Shown piece by piece: positions 50,979 to 60,333 of a stretch of DNA of 64,000 bases. The translations under genes and the position numbers were made by a program. The stretch is taken from contig CAJQTI010000006.1 in the NCBI GenBank assembly GCA_905618915.1, forward strand, positions 1 to 64,000, read 5' to 3'. The notes under the pieces are model-generated. The model saw nothing but the letters and a program-made list of their open reading frames with translations. It was not told the origin of the DNA and made no database searches. This DNA comes from an uncultured Candidatus Pelagibacter sp. Its GTDB lineage: Bacteria > Pseudomonadota > Alphaproteobacteria > Pelagibacterales > Pelagibacteraceae. The first letter of the stretch is position 1. Each line of letters starts with the position of its first letter.

Positions 50979-51011
50979 GCTGTCATAAATTTTGATGTAG
51001 GATCGTGTTTC

Positions 51012-51053
51012 ATGAAAAAACTTTTAGGGATCGTGGTTCTGGTTTTATTATAA
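51012..51053 (+). pseudogene. Relic encoding only a signal peptide (MKKLLGIVVLVLL)
   Basis: A 13-codon ORF encodes MKKLLGIVVLVLL and then stops. Basic start plus hydrophobic core is exactly the front of an exported protein, but no cleavage site or mature part follows. As far as I recall, SAR11 genomes carry many small secreted proteins that start with almost the same string, so this is most likely the decayed head of one. It runs antisense into the end of the neighbouring gene. Confidence 0.55.
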
Positions 51054-51848
51054 GCTAATCATTGCTAACAATAAGAAAATTATGGTTGGTATAATAATTA
51101 TTATCCCTATTAAGTAGGTCCAAAAACCACCCTTAAATCTTTTTTTATTTTCTTTATCCTTTTCAATTTTTTTTTCCTTACTTAAAATAACTATACCTAA
51201 TTTTTTTTTTGCATAAAAAAATGTTATCAAAAACATGGCTACAAATGTTAATAACTTTGCTGCTTCAGCGTGACGATCATTTAAAGCATAAAGAGATCCC
51301 ACAAGTAGTCCAATCGTTAAATAGGTATATAAAAACTTTTTTAATTGTGTGATCTGCATCATTAATTTTGAAGCGAAGTATAATGAGAGCATAGCATTTA
51401 TTAATATCCATACAGGACTTAATCCTCCAATAGATGTCCCTCCAGGAAATTTTATTAATGCATAGCCTCTCCATCCTTTTGAAAGAAGATCTGCTGAAAG
51501 ATGAATTCCAATTCCTAAAAATAATCCGATAAGAAGAATATTGGCTATAGCGTTATTTTTTACCAGTTTATAATGTAGAATTAAATAAGGAAGCAAAATA
51601 CTATGAGTTATTATTGATCTATGTCCTAGCCATCCAAAATCTTGATCTATGTCAGGATAATCAAAAAAAAGTATGCATGAAAAATATAGAACTGGAATAA
51701 ATATAAAGTAGTTTAAATTTTTAATGTCAGAATTAAAAACTTTTATATCAATTTTTTTAAAAGTAGGATTTGGTACCCCACACTTTGGACAACTCTTTGC
51801 TTCTGTTGAAACTTTAGCCCCACATTCTCTACATAATTTTAAAGCCAT
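51048..51848 (-). CDS. Zinc-ribbon protein with YdjM-like membrane hydrolase domain
   Basis: This 266-aa protein starts with a zinc ribbon (C6, C9, C20, C23). About six hydrophobic segments follow. Between them are GHRSIITHS and GIGIHLSADLLS, matching the HRxxTHS and HxxxD metal-ligand pattern of YdjM/DUF457 membrane-bound metal-dependent hydrolases. The combination of a ribbon and this domain is not one I know as standard. A Lys-rich loop precedes the last membrane helix. It sits alone beside a tRNA gene. Confidence 0.75.
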   Translation of the reverse strand: MALKLCRECGAKVSTEAKSCPKCGVPNPTFKKIDIKVFNSDIKNLNYFIFIPVLYFSCILFFDYPDIDQDFGWLGHRSIITHSILLPYLILHYKLVKNNAIANILLIGLFLGIGIHLSADLLSKGWRGYALIKFPGGTSIGGLSPVWILINAMLSLYFASKLMMQITQLKKFLYTYLTIGLLVGSLYALNDRHAEAAKLLTFVAMFLITFFYAKKKLGIVILSKEKKIEKDKENKKRFKGGFWTYLIGIIIIIPTIIFLLLAMISL

Positions 51849-51945
51849 AAACTTATACTACCAAAGCCTTAATCTAGTGTCTAGATGATGGAACGAGCGT
51901 AGCTGTGATGTCAGTGCGATAAGATTAGGAGACATGTCCTATTAA

Positions 51946-52020
51946 TGGAGCGGGTCAAGGGAATCGAACCCTCTACCTAATCGTTGGCAACGATTCGCTC
52001 TACCAATGAGCTAGACCCGC
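51946..52020 (-). tRNA. tRNA-Gly (anticodon GCC)
   Basis: The minus strand folds into a full cloverleaf: acceptor GCGGGTC/GACCCGC, D-arm GCTC-ATTGGTA-GAGC, anticodon arm AATCG-TTGCCAA-CGATT with anticodon GCC, T-arm with TTCGATT, and encoded CCA after discriminator T. It reads GGC/GGU glycine codons. Flanking sequence includes the 8-bp palindrome GACATGTC at 51932-51939 downstream of its 3' end. The 97 bp between it and the zinc-ribbon gene, and the 135 bp to the sulfotransferase stop, hold no other gene. Confidence 0.97.
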
Positions 52021-52155
52021 TTATAAAAGACAATATAAATAGATGGTTTTTTCGAAGCACGCAATAATAAAGTTTTTAATTAATATAAAAATTTTCTAAA
52101 AAGGATCAAAAAAACACTATTTACTAAAATTGGAGTTAAGCCCATCTAGGTATTT

Positions 52156-53010
52156 TTACTCATATCCAAGTTCGACTAAATCTTCTTTGAAGATTTTTGT
52201 TAAATTTGATTGTTGATCTTTATCCAAAATTTTTCTCCAATCATTATCAGGACCTAAATTAAAAAAAGGAATTTTTTTCTCACTTTTTTTTGAAGGTACC
52301 GCTTCAACAAAACCATTTTTTTTTTCTTCATTTTTTAGTTTATTAAAATTAGTAGAATTAACTGAATTTTCTAATTTATCTTTGTTTATTGTTTCTTTTA
52401 TGTTTAAAGTTTTATTTATAAATTCAATAATATTTTCAAATACTACATACGTTTCCTTCAATAAATCTTCATATTGAATTATTTTTATTGGAATTTTTTT
52501 TTGAACTCTCCAAGACTTATAATTCATACTCCAAGAACTTATAAATTGAAAATCACTATAACCGTCTTCTTTAACGTTTCGAATGTCATAAATATAATTT
52601 TTTGAGTTAGTCATCCATTTTATGGATGTTTCATGATTCATCTCATAATGATTTTTTAATGATGTTATTACATTTCTAGGGTCTCTAACGATGTAGATAC
52701 ATCCTGCTGAATTCTCTTTGTTAGTAAAATCACAATTGTTTACCTTGCCAAAAGTATTATGAGTTTTGAAAAATTTAATCTTTTTATCAGCGTTAATTCT
52801 TTCCTGTGATTTAATCCATAACTTCGTAGTATCTGTCACATTCTCTTGATTATAATTAAAACCTACAAAATGCCTCTTTTCTGGGAACTGTCCTATATTT
52901 TTTAAAATATTTTGATCAAAAATTCCATCCTTTGTATAATAATAAGCACTAATTAAAGTTCTTAACCAGGTATTTCCACTTTTTGGGTAAGATGCTATCC
53001 AGAATATCAT
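52156..53010 (-). CDS. Sulfotransferase domain-containing protein
   Basis: This cytoplasmic PAPS-dependent sulfotransferase-fold protein has 284 aa. The 5'-phosphosulfate loop YPKSGNTW is at residues 8-15 and the 3'-phosphate-binding segment IYIVRDPRNVITSLKNHY is near 108-125. The acceptor is unknown; surface polysaccharides or small hydroxyl compounds are typical. It is a single gene between tRNA-Gly and a divergent Lon-N gene, which marks it as possible accessory content. Confidence 0.88.
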   Translation of the reverse strand: MIFWIASYPKSGNTWLRTLISAYYYTKDGIFDQNILKNIGQFPEKRHFVGFNYNQENVTDTTKLWIKSQERINADKKIKFFKTHNTFGKVNNCDFTNKENSAGCIYIVRDPRNVITSLKNHYEMNHETSIKWMTNSKNYIYDIRNVKEDGYSDFQFISSWSMNYKSWRVQKKIPIKIIQYEDLLKETYVVFENIIEFINKTLNIKETINKDKLENSVNSTNFNKLKNEEKKNGFVEAVPSKKSEKKIPFFNLGPDNDWRKILDKDQQSNLTKIFKEDLVELGYE

Positions 53011-53058
53011 TGTACAATTATTATAGATGAATAATAGTTATTCTAATAATAATATTTT

Positions 53059-53694
53059 ATGAAAAATTTACCAAAAACAATACCTGTTTTTCCACTTAGT
53101 AATTTTATCATATTTCCTCATACAACAGTTCCATTAAATATATTTGAACCAAGATATGTTGAAATGATTAATGATAGTAAGAAAACAAATAAGATGATTG
53201 GTTTGATACAGCCAAAAAGTAATGATGATAGTTCAATCCCTGGACTTCATAAGATTGGTTGCTTAGGTAAAATAATCAATTTTAAAGATACATCTGATGG
53301 TAGGTATATGATTGAATTAAATGGGATAACACGGTTTGAAATAACTAATGAAATTAAAAGTACAAAACCTTACCGTATTTGTGAAATCAATTATGATAAT
53401 TTTGAACTTGATTTAACTCCTGAAAAAAAGAAATTAAAATTTTCTGATCTTGAGTCAATCTTCAAGGATTTAAAATTATTATTTGAAAAAAAAGGATACA
53501 TTATAAATTGGAAATCTTTAGAAAAACAAGATTTGAATGAAACAATAAATGCCCTAGCAATGGCCTCTCCTTTTTCACTGGAAGAAAAACAAATTTTATT
53601 AGAAAGCAAAAATTTAGAGGCTCGAAAAGATAAGATTGCAGAAATATTAAGCACTTATAGTTTTGATAATTTTCAAAATACAACTATTCAATAA
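53059..53694 (+). CDS. LON peptidase N-terminal (substrate-binding) domain protein
   Basis: This 211-aa stand-alone Lon-N domain has the start KTIPVFPLSNFIIFPHTTVPLNIFEPRY and the GCLGKIINFKDTSDGRYMIELNG strand pair typical of the PUA-like Lon N-terminus, followed by a helical bundle. There is no ATPase or protease part. Such proteins are common in proteobacteria and may deliver substrates or act independently. It is convergent with the UbiH-type gene 2 bp away. Confidence 0.92.
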   Translation: MKNLPKTIPVFPLSNFIIFPHTTVPLNIFEPRYVEMINDSKKTNKMIGLIQPKSNDDSSIPGLHKIGCLGKIINFKDTSDGRYMIELNGITRFEITNEIKSTKPYRICEINYDNFELDLTPEKKKLKFSDLESIFKDLKLLFEKKGYIINWKSLEKQDLNETINALAMASPFSLEEKQILLESKNLEARKDKIAEILSTYSFDNFQNTTIQ

Positions 53695-53696
53695 GC

Positions 53697-54791
53697 TTAA
53701 AAATTCATTCCTGTATCGGCTAGTTTAATAAAATAATTATTTAGATTCTTGTTTTTTCCAATACCTTTAAGAATTTTGCTAAAGCTTTTATTTTTAACTT
53801 TTTTATCTAAGTTAAAGGATTCATAAATTAAATCTATGGCTTTAGAAAAAACAAAGTTTTTATCCCTCGTTTTTTTTTCAAATTCATCTAATATCAGCGA
53901 ATCTAATTGTAAACCCAATTCAATTTTGTCTTCAATAATTTTAGTTAGAATTCTAAGATCTCGTATTGTCATGTTAAATCCTTGTCCTGCTAATGGGTGC
54001 ACTCTGTGAAGTATATCTCCAAAAGCTAAAATATTTTTATGATGATAGTTTCTTAAATTTGAAGAACTCAACTCAAAACTATTTAATTTATCAATTTTAT
54101 TAATTTTATATTTGGGGTTATATTTATTAATTAAATTTATTACATCACTATTATCAAATTTTTTATTCTTAATATCTATTGAATATACTACAGACGTTTC
54201 AGTGTTAGAGATTGGTAAAAATGCAATTGGACCTTGCTTTGTAAAAATTTGAGTTGCTGTATTATTCTCTATTTTTTTATGTTTTAAAATAGTGGTATAA
54301 GCAAGATTATAATAATTTTTACTAATTTTTTTTGTGAAATACTTTTTTGCTAAGAAATTACTTGCATCACAATTAATTATTAAATCATATTCTTTTTTAT
54401 TTAAAGACTCTTCATTAATATCTTTTTTTAGTATTATTTTTTTAAAAAATTTACTTTTAATAAGGTTACTTTTTAATGATTTTAAAAGTTCATCATTTTT
54501 TATCATATAGAATAAGTCTTTTCTATCATTCTCAAACTTTAATAGATTTTCATGATCAATTTTATCTGTATAAATTTCTATTCTATTTATTTTCCAGTAA
54601 TTATTTTTTGAAATTTGAAAAATTTTTTCTTTAAAAAATTCGAAATTACTTTTAGATATCCCTATTGTTCTATTGGAAGAAAAATTACTATTTTCTCTTT
54701 TATGATAATAATGAACATTTATTTTTTTATTTATAAGGCTTTTAGCTAAAGATAGAGCAGTTAAGCCTTCACCAATAATACAAACATTCAT
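53697..54791 (-). CDS. UbiH/UbiF/COQ6-type FAD-dependent hydroxylase
   Basis: This FAD monooxygenase is likely used for ring hydroxylation in ubiquinone synthesis. GEGLTALSLAKSL is the dinucleotide-binding motif, and FGDILHRVHPLAGQGFNMTIRD is the diagnostic second FAD motif. The ORF track begins 13 codons upstream; the ATG at 54791 (MNVCIIGEG) gives the standard N-terminus and 364 aa. The sequence is diverged and very Lys/Asn-rich. Which ring position it hydroxylates cannot be told. Confidence 0.86.
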   Translation of the reverse strand: MNVCIIGEGLTALSLAKSLINKKINVHYYHKRENSNFSSNRTIGISKSNFEFFKEKIFQISKNNYWKINRIEIYTDKIDHENLLKFENDRKDLFYMIKNDELLKSLKSNLIKSKFFKKIILKKDINEESLNKKEYDLIINCDASNFLAKKYFTKKISKNYYNLAYTTILKHKKIENNTATQIFTKQGPIAFLPISNTETSVVYSIDIKNKKFDNSDVINLINKYNPKYKINKIDKLNSFELSSSNLRNYHHKNILAFGDILHRVHPLAGQGFNMTIRDLRILTKIIEDKIELGLQLDSLILDEFEKKTRDKNFVFSKAIDLIYESFNLDKKVKNKSFSKILKGIGKNKNLNNYFIKLADTGMNF

Positions 54792-54855
54792 AATAATTTT
54801 AATTTTAACAATAAAAATTAGATGATACAAAGTGATTAATTAGACTCATTTATTT

Positions 54856-56946
54856 ATGGAATTTAAAAAATTAGCCAACAATACAATTAATTTTGGCATA
54901 AATAGAATTATTGAAGCTGCTGGTATTGCTCTTGTTATAATTGGCCTTCTTCTAATGGTTTCTCTTACAACCTTTTCCCCAGATGACCCTAATTTTATTT
55001 TTCCAGATAATACTGAGATTAAAAACTTACTTGGTTTTAATGGAAGTTACACGGCTGACCTTTTTTTTCAAACTTTCGGGCTCATTGCTTTATTAATTCC
55101 ATTTACACTTATATTTTCTGGCATAAATATAGTTCTAAATAAGAAAATTTTTTTAATATTTGAAAGTGTTTTTTATTCTGTTCTTTATTCTTCTTTTGGT
55201 TCTCTATTCTTTTCTTTTTTTTACCCTGCTGCTTTTAATCTTTATATTAATGGAAATGGTGGTTTTATTGGAAAATATTTAGGGACAACTTTTTTAACTT
55301 CTTTAATTAATATTAATTCTCAAGTTTCTTATTACTCATTAATTTTAATTATTTTAATTTTATTTTTAATTAGTATCCATTTTAAAATTAGTTCGTTTTA
55401 TAAAATTATAAAAAAACTTTTTAAGTTAATCTTTGTAAAAAAAGAAAAGAGCTACACTAATGAAAATGAGATAATTAGTGAGTTTATACCACAAGATGAA
55501 ATTAAAAATTTAATTCAAGAAGATTTACCTTTCATAAAAAGTGAAAATAAATCTCCTAGTAAAAAAATTCGCTTCAAACTACCTACTATCGATTTACTTA
55601 AAATCCCCACACAAAAAGATAGGGAGAAACTAAAAGATGAAGATTATATTGATAGTGAGTTTTTAGAAAAAATCTTATTAGATTTTGGGGTCAGTGGAGA
55701 CATAAAGAAGGTTAGTCATGGCCCTGTAGTAACACTAAATGAATTTGAGCCAGCAGCTGGTGTTAAAGTATCTAAAATTATCAATCTCTCAGATGACATT
55801 GCTCGAAACACTAGTTCTGAATCTGCCAGAATAGCAACTATTCCAGGACGTAGCACTATTGGCATAGAGCTTCCAAATTCTAGTCGTGAGAATGTTTATT
55901 TAAGTGAAATACTCTCTAACTCCGATTTTAATAAAAAAGATATCAGGTTACCAATTGCGCTTGGTAAAAATATTTCTGGTGTTCCTATTGTTGGAGATTT
56001 AGCTTCTATGCCTCATTTATTAATCGCTGGAACTACTGGATCAGGTAAATCTGTTTGCATAAATACTATTATCTTATCCCTACTTTACAGGCACACACCG
56101 GACAAATGTAAGTTCATACTAATTGATCCTAAAATGCTTGAACTATCAACCTACGAAGGCATACCTCACTTATTATGTCCTGTAATTACTGAGGCAAAAA
56201 AAGCTGCTTCTGTCTTAGGTTGGGTTGTTAAAGAAATGGAAAATAGATACCGACTTATGACCAAAGAAGGGGTGCGTAATATTGATGGCTATAATGCTAA
56301 GCACACTTTGGCTATGCCCTATATTGTTGTTGTGGTAGATGAAATGTCTGATCTAATGCTTGTTGCTGGAAAAGAGATAGAAAATTATATTCAGAAATTA
56401 TCTCAAATGGCAAGAGCTGCTGGAATTCATATTATAATGGCCACACAAAGACCAAGTGTTGATGTTATTACAGGAACCATTAAAGCAAATTTTCCAACAA
56501 GAATATCTTTTCAAGTAACCTCAAAAATAGATAGTAGAACAATTTTAGGTGAACAAGGTGCGGAACAGTTACTTGGTAAAGGAGATATGCTTTATATGTC
56601 TTCTGCAAATAAGATTGTTAGAATTCATGCTCCATTTGTATCAGAAGGTGAGATCGAAAAAGTTAACAATTACTTAAGAAGTCAAGCAGAGCCAAATTAT
56701 ATAGATGAAATCTTAAATTTTGTAGATGAAAAAGAACTGAGTGGAGAAGCATCTAGCTCAGGTGATAAAGATGAATTGTACCAGGCAGCACTTGATATTA
56801 TTAGATCTGAAGGCAAGGCATCTACCTCATTTTTACAAAGAAAGTTACAGATAGGATATAATAGAGCTGCAAGGATTGTTGATATGATGGAAGCTGATGG
56901 TATTGTGAGTAAGGCTAACCATGTTGGTAAAAGAGATGTTCTTTAA
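54856..56946 (+). CDS. ftsK: DNA translocase FtsK
   Basis: FtsK pumps chromosomal DNA through the closing septum and activates XerCD at dif. The protein (696 aa) has four N-terminal membrane helices (about 20-180), a short linker, the motor domain with Walker A GTTGSGKS (about 393-400) and Walker B-like VVVVDEMSDL, and a C-terminal winged-helix gamma domain (YQAALDIIRSEG...) that reads KOPS. The linker is very short compared with E. coli FtsK. It is coupled to lolA by a 1-bp overlap, the usual alphaproteobacterial neighbour. Confidence 0.97.
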   Translation: MEFKKLANNTINFGINRIIEAAGIALVIIGLLLMVSLTTFSPDDPNFIFPDNTEIKNLLGFNGSYTADLFFQTFGLIALLIPFTLIFSGINIVLNKKIFLIFESVFYSVLYSSFGSLFFSFFYPAAFNLYINGNGGFIGKYLGTTFLTSLININSQVSYYSLILIILILFLISIHFKISSFYKIIKKLFKLIFVKKEKSYTNENEIISEFIPQDEIKNLIQEDLPFIKSENKSPSKKIRFKLPTIDLLKIPTQKDREKLKDEDYIDSEFLEKILLDFGVSGDIKKVSHGPVVTLNEFEPAAGVKVSKIINLSDDIARNTSSESARIATIPGRSTIGIELPNSSRENVYLSEILSNSDFNKKDIRLPIALGKNISGVPIVGDLASMPHLLIAGTTGSGKSVCINTIILSLLYRHTPDKCKFILIDPKMLELSTYEGIPHLLCPVITEAKKAASVLGWVVKEMENRYRLMTKEGVRNIDGYNAKHTLAMPYIVVVVDEMSDLMLVAGKEIENYIQKLSQMARAAGIHIIMATQRPSVDVITGTIKANFPTRISFQVTSKIDSRTILGEQGAEQLLGKGDMLYMSSANKIVRIHAPFVSEGEIEKVNNYLRSQAEPNYIDEILNFVDEKELSGEASSSGDKDELYQAALDIIRSEGKASTSFLQRKLQIGYNRAARIVDMMEADGIVSKANHVGKRDVL

Positions 56947-57500
56947 TGTTGAGAATAATAATAATTTTACTATTTTTTAATTTTTACGTGCCAGCCAATT
57001 CATCACCAAAAGATAAGGTAATCTCTCAAATGAAACTTACTAACAATTTAAGTTTCAATTTTATACAAAAAATTGATGATAAAAATGAAGATGGAAAATG
57101 CATCATTGAATATCCTAAAAAAATTTTTTGTGAATATAACAATCCTAGTAAAAAAATTTTAGTATCAAATGGAAAATCTTTAGTTATTAAAACTAGTAAT
57201 AAGGGAAGTTATTATCGTTATCCACTTAGAAAAACTCCTTTAAAATTTTTACTAGATAAAGAATATCTAATTTCTAAAATAGAGGAGCTAGAGCCAAGAG
57301 ATATAGACAACAAGTACCTAAATTTTAGAATTTTTGATAATAATAATGAGATTAATATTTTTTTTGACAAGAAAGATTTAAATTTAATTGGATGGCAAAC
57401 TGAAGATATTTATCAAAATTTATCAATAACATTTATTTCTTCTGTTAAAAAAAACCAAGAGATAGATAGCAAGATTTTTAAATTACCTGAAAATAATTGA
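56946..57500 (+). CDS. lolA: Outer-membrane lipoprotein carrier protein LolA-like
   Basis: LolA shuttles lipoproteins across the periplasm to LolB or the outer membrane. The protein (184 aa) has a signal peptide (residues 1-20, VPANSS), the NNLSFNFIQKI strand, and YPKKIFCEYNNPSKKILVSNGKS matching the family core. Sequence similarity is modest, but position after ftsK is typical. TAATG overlap with ftsK indicates co-translation. Confidence 0.83.
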   Translation: MLRIIIILLFFNFYVPANSSPKDKVISQMKLTNNLSFNFIQKIDDKNEDGKCIIEYPKKIFCEYNNPSKKILVSNGKSLVIKTSNKGSYYRYPLRKTPLKFLLDKEYLISKIEELEPRDIDNKYLNFRIFDNNNEINIFFDKKDLNLIGWQTEDIYQNLSITFISSVKKNQEIDSKIFKLPENN

Positions 57501-58004
57501 TCATCTGATTAAGGTTTCAGACTTAAAATTTTTCATACCTCTAGCCAAATAATTTTTTAATGCATTTTTATGATCTAGGGAACAAGTGTGAACCCAAACT
57601 CTTTCACCTCCCATATTAAATGAGCACTTAATTGCTTTACTTAATAAATATCCTCCTAATTTTTTTCCAAAATATTCTTCCAAAATTCCAAAATATGCAA
57701 TTTCGGCTTCTTTGTTTTGTTTGTTAAATAACAGTTCAAAATAGCCAGCTATTTCACTTTTATCTTTAAGAATGTATGTAAATAAGTGATCATTAGAGAT
57801 ATAATCTATCCAATTTAAGTCTGTCCAAACAAGTCTATCAATCCATTGACAATTCTTACCAATAGTTTTGTATAAAAATTTATTTAATTGAAAATCTTTT
57901 GGGTCAGCAAGCTCTACAGAGTAATTCTCTGCAGGCTTCTTAACTTCTTTTAACTCATCTAGAGACCTTATCTCTAAATAACTTCGATAAATTTTTTCTG
58001 TCAC
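57501..58004 (-). CDS. GNAT-type acetyltransferase
   Basis: This 167-aa protein has a GNAT fold: EIAYFGILEEYFGKKLGGYLL is the acetyl-CoA-binding beta4-alpha3 region, with WVHTCSLDHKNALKNYLARGM as the C-terminal part. The acceptor is unknown. The start is a GTG at 58004 overlapping the HIT stop (GTGA). It is the last gene of the his operon run and converges on lolA with no gap. Confidence 0.83.
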   Translation of the reverse strand: MTEKIYRSYLEIRSLDELKEVKKPAENYSVELADPKDFQLNKFLYKTIGKNCQWIDRLVWTDLNWIDYISNDHLFTYILKDKSEIAGYFELLFNKQNKEAEIAYFGILEEYFGKKLGGYLLSKAIKCSFNMGGERVWVHTCSLDHKNALKNYLARGMKNFKSETLIR

Positions 58005-58366
58005 TCAACCATTTTTCCAACTTTTTCTCCTCCAAACAAATGGAAGTGTAAATGTGGAACCTCTTGACCGCCATCTTCACTCAAATTTGTTAAAGCTCTA
58101 TAACCTCTACCTGTATCTGTTGATATACCTAATATTTTTGAAACTTCTGTAATAGCTTTGCTTAACGCAACTATCTCTTGATCTGAAGCTCTATTGTTAA
58201 AATCATCTAAATTAATATATTCACCTTTTGGAATAACTAATGCGTGTATTTTTTTTTGAGGATTAATGTCGTAAAAGGAAAGAACGAAGTCATTTTCAAA
58301 TATTTTTTTACAAAGAATTTCTTTTCTCAATATTTTTGCAAAAATGTTATTTTTATCGTAACTCAT
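58001..58366 (-). CDS. HIT family protein (histidine triad nucleotide-binding)
   Basis: This 121-aa HINT-type nucleotidyl hydrolase has the active-site triad HLHFHLFGG near residues 106-114 and FARILRKEILCKKIFEND-like N-terminal sequence. It probably hydrolyses AMP-lysine or phosphoramidate-type nucleotides. The gene follows hisE directly (1-bp overlap), a linkage often seen in alphaproteobacteria. Confidence 0.93.
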   Translation of the reverse strand: MSYDKNNIFAKILRKEILCKKIFENDFVLSFYDINPQKKIHALVIPKGEYINLDDFNNRASDQEIVALSKAITEVSKILGISTDTGRGYRALTNLSEDGGQEVPHLHFHLFGGEKVGKMVE

Positions 58367-58671
58367 TATCTGCTGTTTTTTTCTTCAATACCTGATTGTT
58401 TTTTTCTGTCTTCTAGCTCTTTCAAGACATCTTCAAACTTAATATCAGCTGCCTCTAGCACAACCAGTATATGATAAATTGTATCTGCTGCTTCATGTAC
58501 TACATTAGATTTATCATTTAGGGCTTCTTTAAGTTCACTAAATTCTTCTTCCATTTTGTCTATACACTTAGACAGGCCACCTGATAATAATGATGAAGTA
58601 TAAGATTTATCTTCATCCTTATTTTTTCTGTCCCTAATTGTATTTACTAAATTTAATAGATTTTCTGACAT
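58366..58671 (-). CDS. hisE: Phosphoribosyl-ATP pyrophosphatase HisE
   Basis: HisE performs the second step of histidine synthesis. The protein (101 aa) has the MazG-like EEFSELKEAL and EAADTIYHILVVL metal-binding helices and the initial SYTSSLLSGG. It is a stand-alone HisE, not fused to HisI, as in alphaproteobacteria. It lies 2 bp downstream of hisF. Confidence 0.95.
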   Translation of the reverse strand: MSENLLNLVNTIRDRKNKDEDKSYTSSLLSGGLSKCIDKMEEEFSELKEALNDKSNVVHEAADTIYHILVVLEAADIKFEDVLKELEDRKKQSGIEEKNSR

Positions 58672-58673
58672 GT

Positions 58674-59429
58674 CTAAATCCTAACTGGAATTCCTTTTGA
58701 ATTCAAATATTGTTTAGCTTCATTAATTGAGTGTGTTCCATAATGAAAAATTGAAGCCGCTAGTACTGCACTAGCATTTCCTAATTTTATACCGTCCACC
58801 AAATGATCCAGGTTTCCTACTCCACCTGAGGCAATCACAGGTATATTAACTGTAGAAGATATTTTAAACATTAAGTCATTATCATAACCAATTTGAGTGC
58901 CATCTCTATCCATAGATGTAACTAGTAATTCCCCTGCCCCATTACCTTCCATTTTTTTTGCAAATTCTATTGCATCCAGGCTCGTGTTATTTCTTCCACC
59001 ATGGGTAAAAACCTCCCATTTATTGCCATTTTTTTTAGCATCTATTGCAACAACAATGCATTGTGACCCAAATTTTTTCGAACTTTCAATTATCATTTCA
59101 GGATTTTGAACTGCCGCAGTATTGATTGAAACTTTATCTGCTCCACAATTTAATAATTTATTAATATCTTCAACTCCCCTAACCCCACCACCAACTGTTA
59201 AAGGCACAAAACATTTTTTAGATGTTCTTTCAACCACATCATAAATTGTGTCTCTATTTTCATTAGAAGCTGTAATATCTAAAAAACAAATTTCATCAGC
59301 GCCACCATCACTATAAATTTTAGCTTGTTCAACTGGATCACCAGCATCTTTTAAATCTACAAAATTAATTCCCTTAACAACTCTGCCATTTTTAACATCT
59401 AGACATGGAATAATTCTATTTTTAAGCAT
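58674..59429 (-). CDS. hisF: Imidazole glycerol phosphate synthase cyclase subunit HisF
   Basis: HisF uses ammonia from HisH to make imidazole glycerol phosphate and AICAR. The protein (251 aa) is a (beta/alpha)8 barrel with [14 protein letters not shown] at the start (catalytic Asp), [25 protein letters not shown] (second catalytic Asp) and [12 protein letters not shown]. It overlaps hisA by 8 bp. Confidence 0.97.
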   Translation of the reverse strand: MLKNRIIPCLDVKNGRVVKGINFVDLKDAGDPVEQAKIYSDGGADEICFLDITASNENRDTIYDVVERTSKKCFVPLTVGGGVRGVEDINKLLNCGADKVSINTAAVQNPEMIIESSKKFGSQCIVVAIDAKKNGNKWEVFTHGGRNNTSLDAIEFAKKMEGNGAGELLVTSMDRDGTQIGYDNDLMFKISSTVNIPVIASGGVGNLDHLVDGIKLGNASAVLAASIFHYGTHSINEAKQYLNSKGIPVRI

Positions 59430-60141
59430 CTAATTCTCTCACTAATTCATCTAATTTAATATCACCATCATATATAGCTTTACCAACTATTATTCCTTCA
59501 ATATTTTTTAAACCTTTTGCTTTTTTAATATCATCGATTGAAGACACGCCTCCTGAAATAATTACTGGGCAATTAGAAATATTGGCAACATTAATTGTTT
59601 CTTCAAAATTAGGACTTTGTTTGGTGCCATCTCTATTTATGTCTGTATAAATTAATCTACTAACACCATAATCATTTACTTCTTTTAAAAAATCCAAAGT
59701 CAATTGATTAGAATTTTCCTTCCATCCTGAAACTGACAAGTATCCATCTTTAGCATCTAGACCTAAGGCAATTTTATTTGGAAATGTTTGGCATGCTTCT
59801 TTTAAGAAATTCTTATCTTTTATAGCCGCACTTCCTAAAATAACTTTTTCAACTCCTGCATCTGTGTATTTTTCAATACTATCAATGCTTCTAACGCCTC
59901 CCCCTACTTCAATTTTTAAATCAAATTTATGAACTATTTCTTTAATGATATCTAAGTTAACTGTCTCTCCAGTTAAGGCGCCATCTAAATCAACAATGTG
60001 TAAATTTTTAAAACCATGATCTTTGTATTTACCAGCTTGATCAACTGGTGATATTTCATATTCAGTTTTATTATTAAAGTCCCCTTTAATTAATCTTACA
60101 CATTTCTTATCTTTAATATCTATGGCTGGAAATATCTTCAT
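59422..60141 (-). CDS. hisA: Phosphoribosylformimino-AICAR-P isomerase HisA
   Basis: HisA catalyses the Amadori isomerisation in histidine synthesis. The barrel motifs are [29 protein letters not shown] and [14 protein letters not shown]. The track ORF adds 52 unrelated residues that are the out-of-frame reading of the small gene upstream. The ATG at 60141 (MKIFPAIDI) gives 239 aa and an ATGA overlap with that small gene. Confidence 0.97.
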   Translation of the reverse strand: MKIFPAIDIKDKKCVRLIKGDFNNKTEYEISPVDQAGKYKDHGFKNLHIVDLDGALTGETVNLDIIKEIVHKFDLKIEVGGGVRSIDSIEKYTDAGVEKVILGSAAIKDKNFLKEACQTFPNKIALGLDAKDGYLSVSGWKENSNQLTLDFLKEVNDYGVSRLIYTDINRDGTKQSPNFEETINVANISNCPVIISGGVSSIDDIKKAKGLKNIEGIIVGKAIYDGDIKLDELVRELDA

Positions 60142-60332
60142 TTGTTGATGTTTCTTTTCTTTTCTTTTCTCCAAAGAATAAAAAATAATAAAATTAATGC
60201 TGGTTGAAGAATTACAAATATAATTATGTTTGCTAAATAATAACCAAATCCATATTCCCCTGGCATACCACCTATAGCTTGTAGAATATAAACACATAAC
60301 ATAAAGAGGTCTGTAATAATTTTTTCGAACAT
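60138..60332 (-). CDS. Small two-helix membrane protein inside the his operon
   Basis: This 64-aa protein sits between hisH (1 bp) and hisA (4-bp ATGA overlap), so it is very likely translated. It has two hydrophobic stretches (about 8-20 and 31-53), a loop with GGMPGEYGFGYYLA, and a basic C-terminus ([11 protein letters not shown]-like). I do not recognise the family. Many alphaproteobacteria carry a DUF2628 membrane gene at exactly this place, so it may be a shrunken or unrelated counterpart. Confidence 0.75.
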   Translation of the reverse strand: MFEKIITDLFMLCVYILQAIGGMPGEYGFGYYLANIIIFVILQPALILLFFILWRKEKKRNINK

Positions 60333-60333
60333 T

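Noticed and set aside
59422-60297. 291-aa long form of HisA
   Set aside because: The extra 52 residues are the out-of-frame reading of the small membrane gene, and HisA homology begins at MKIFPAIDI.
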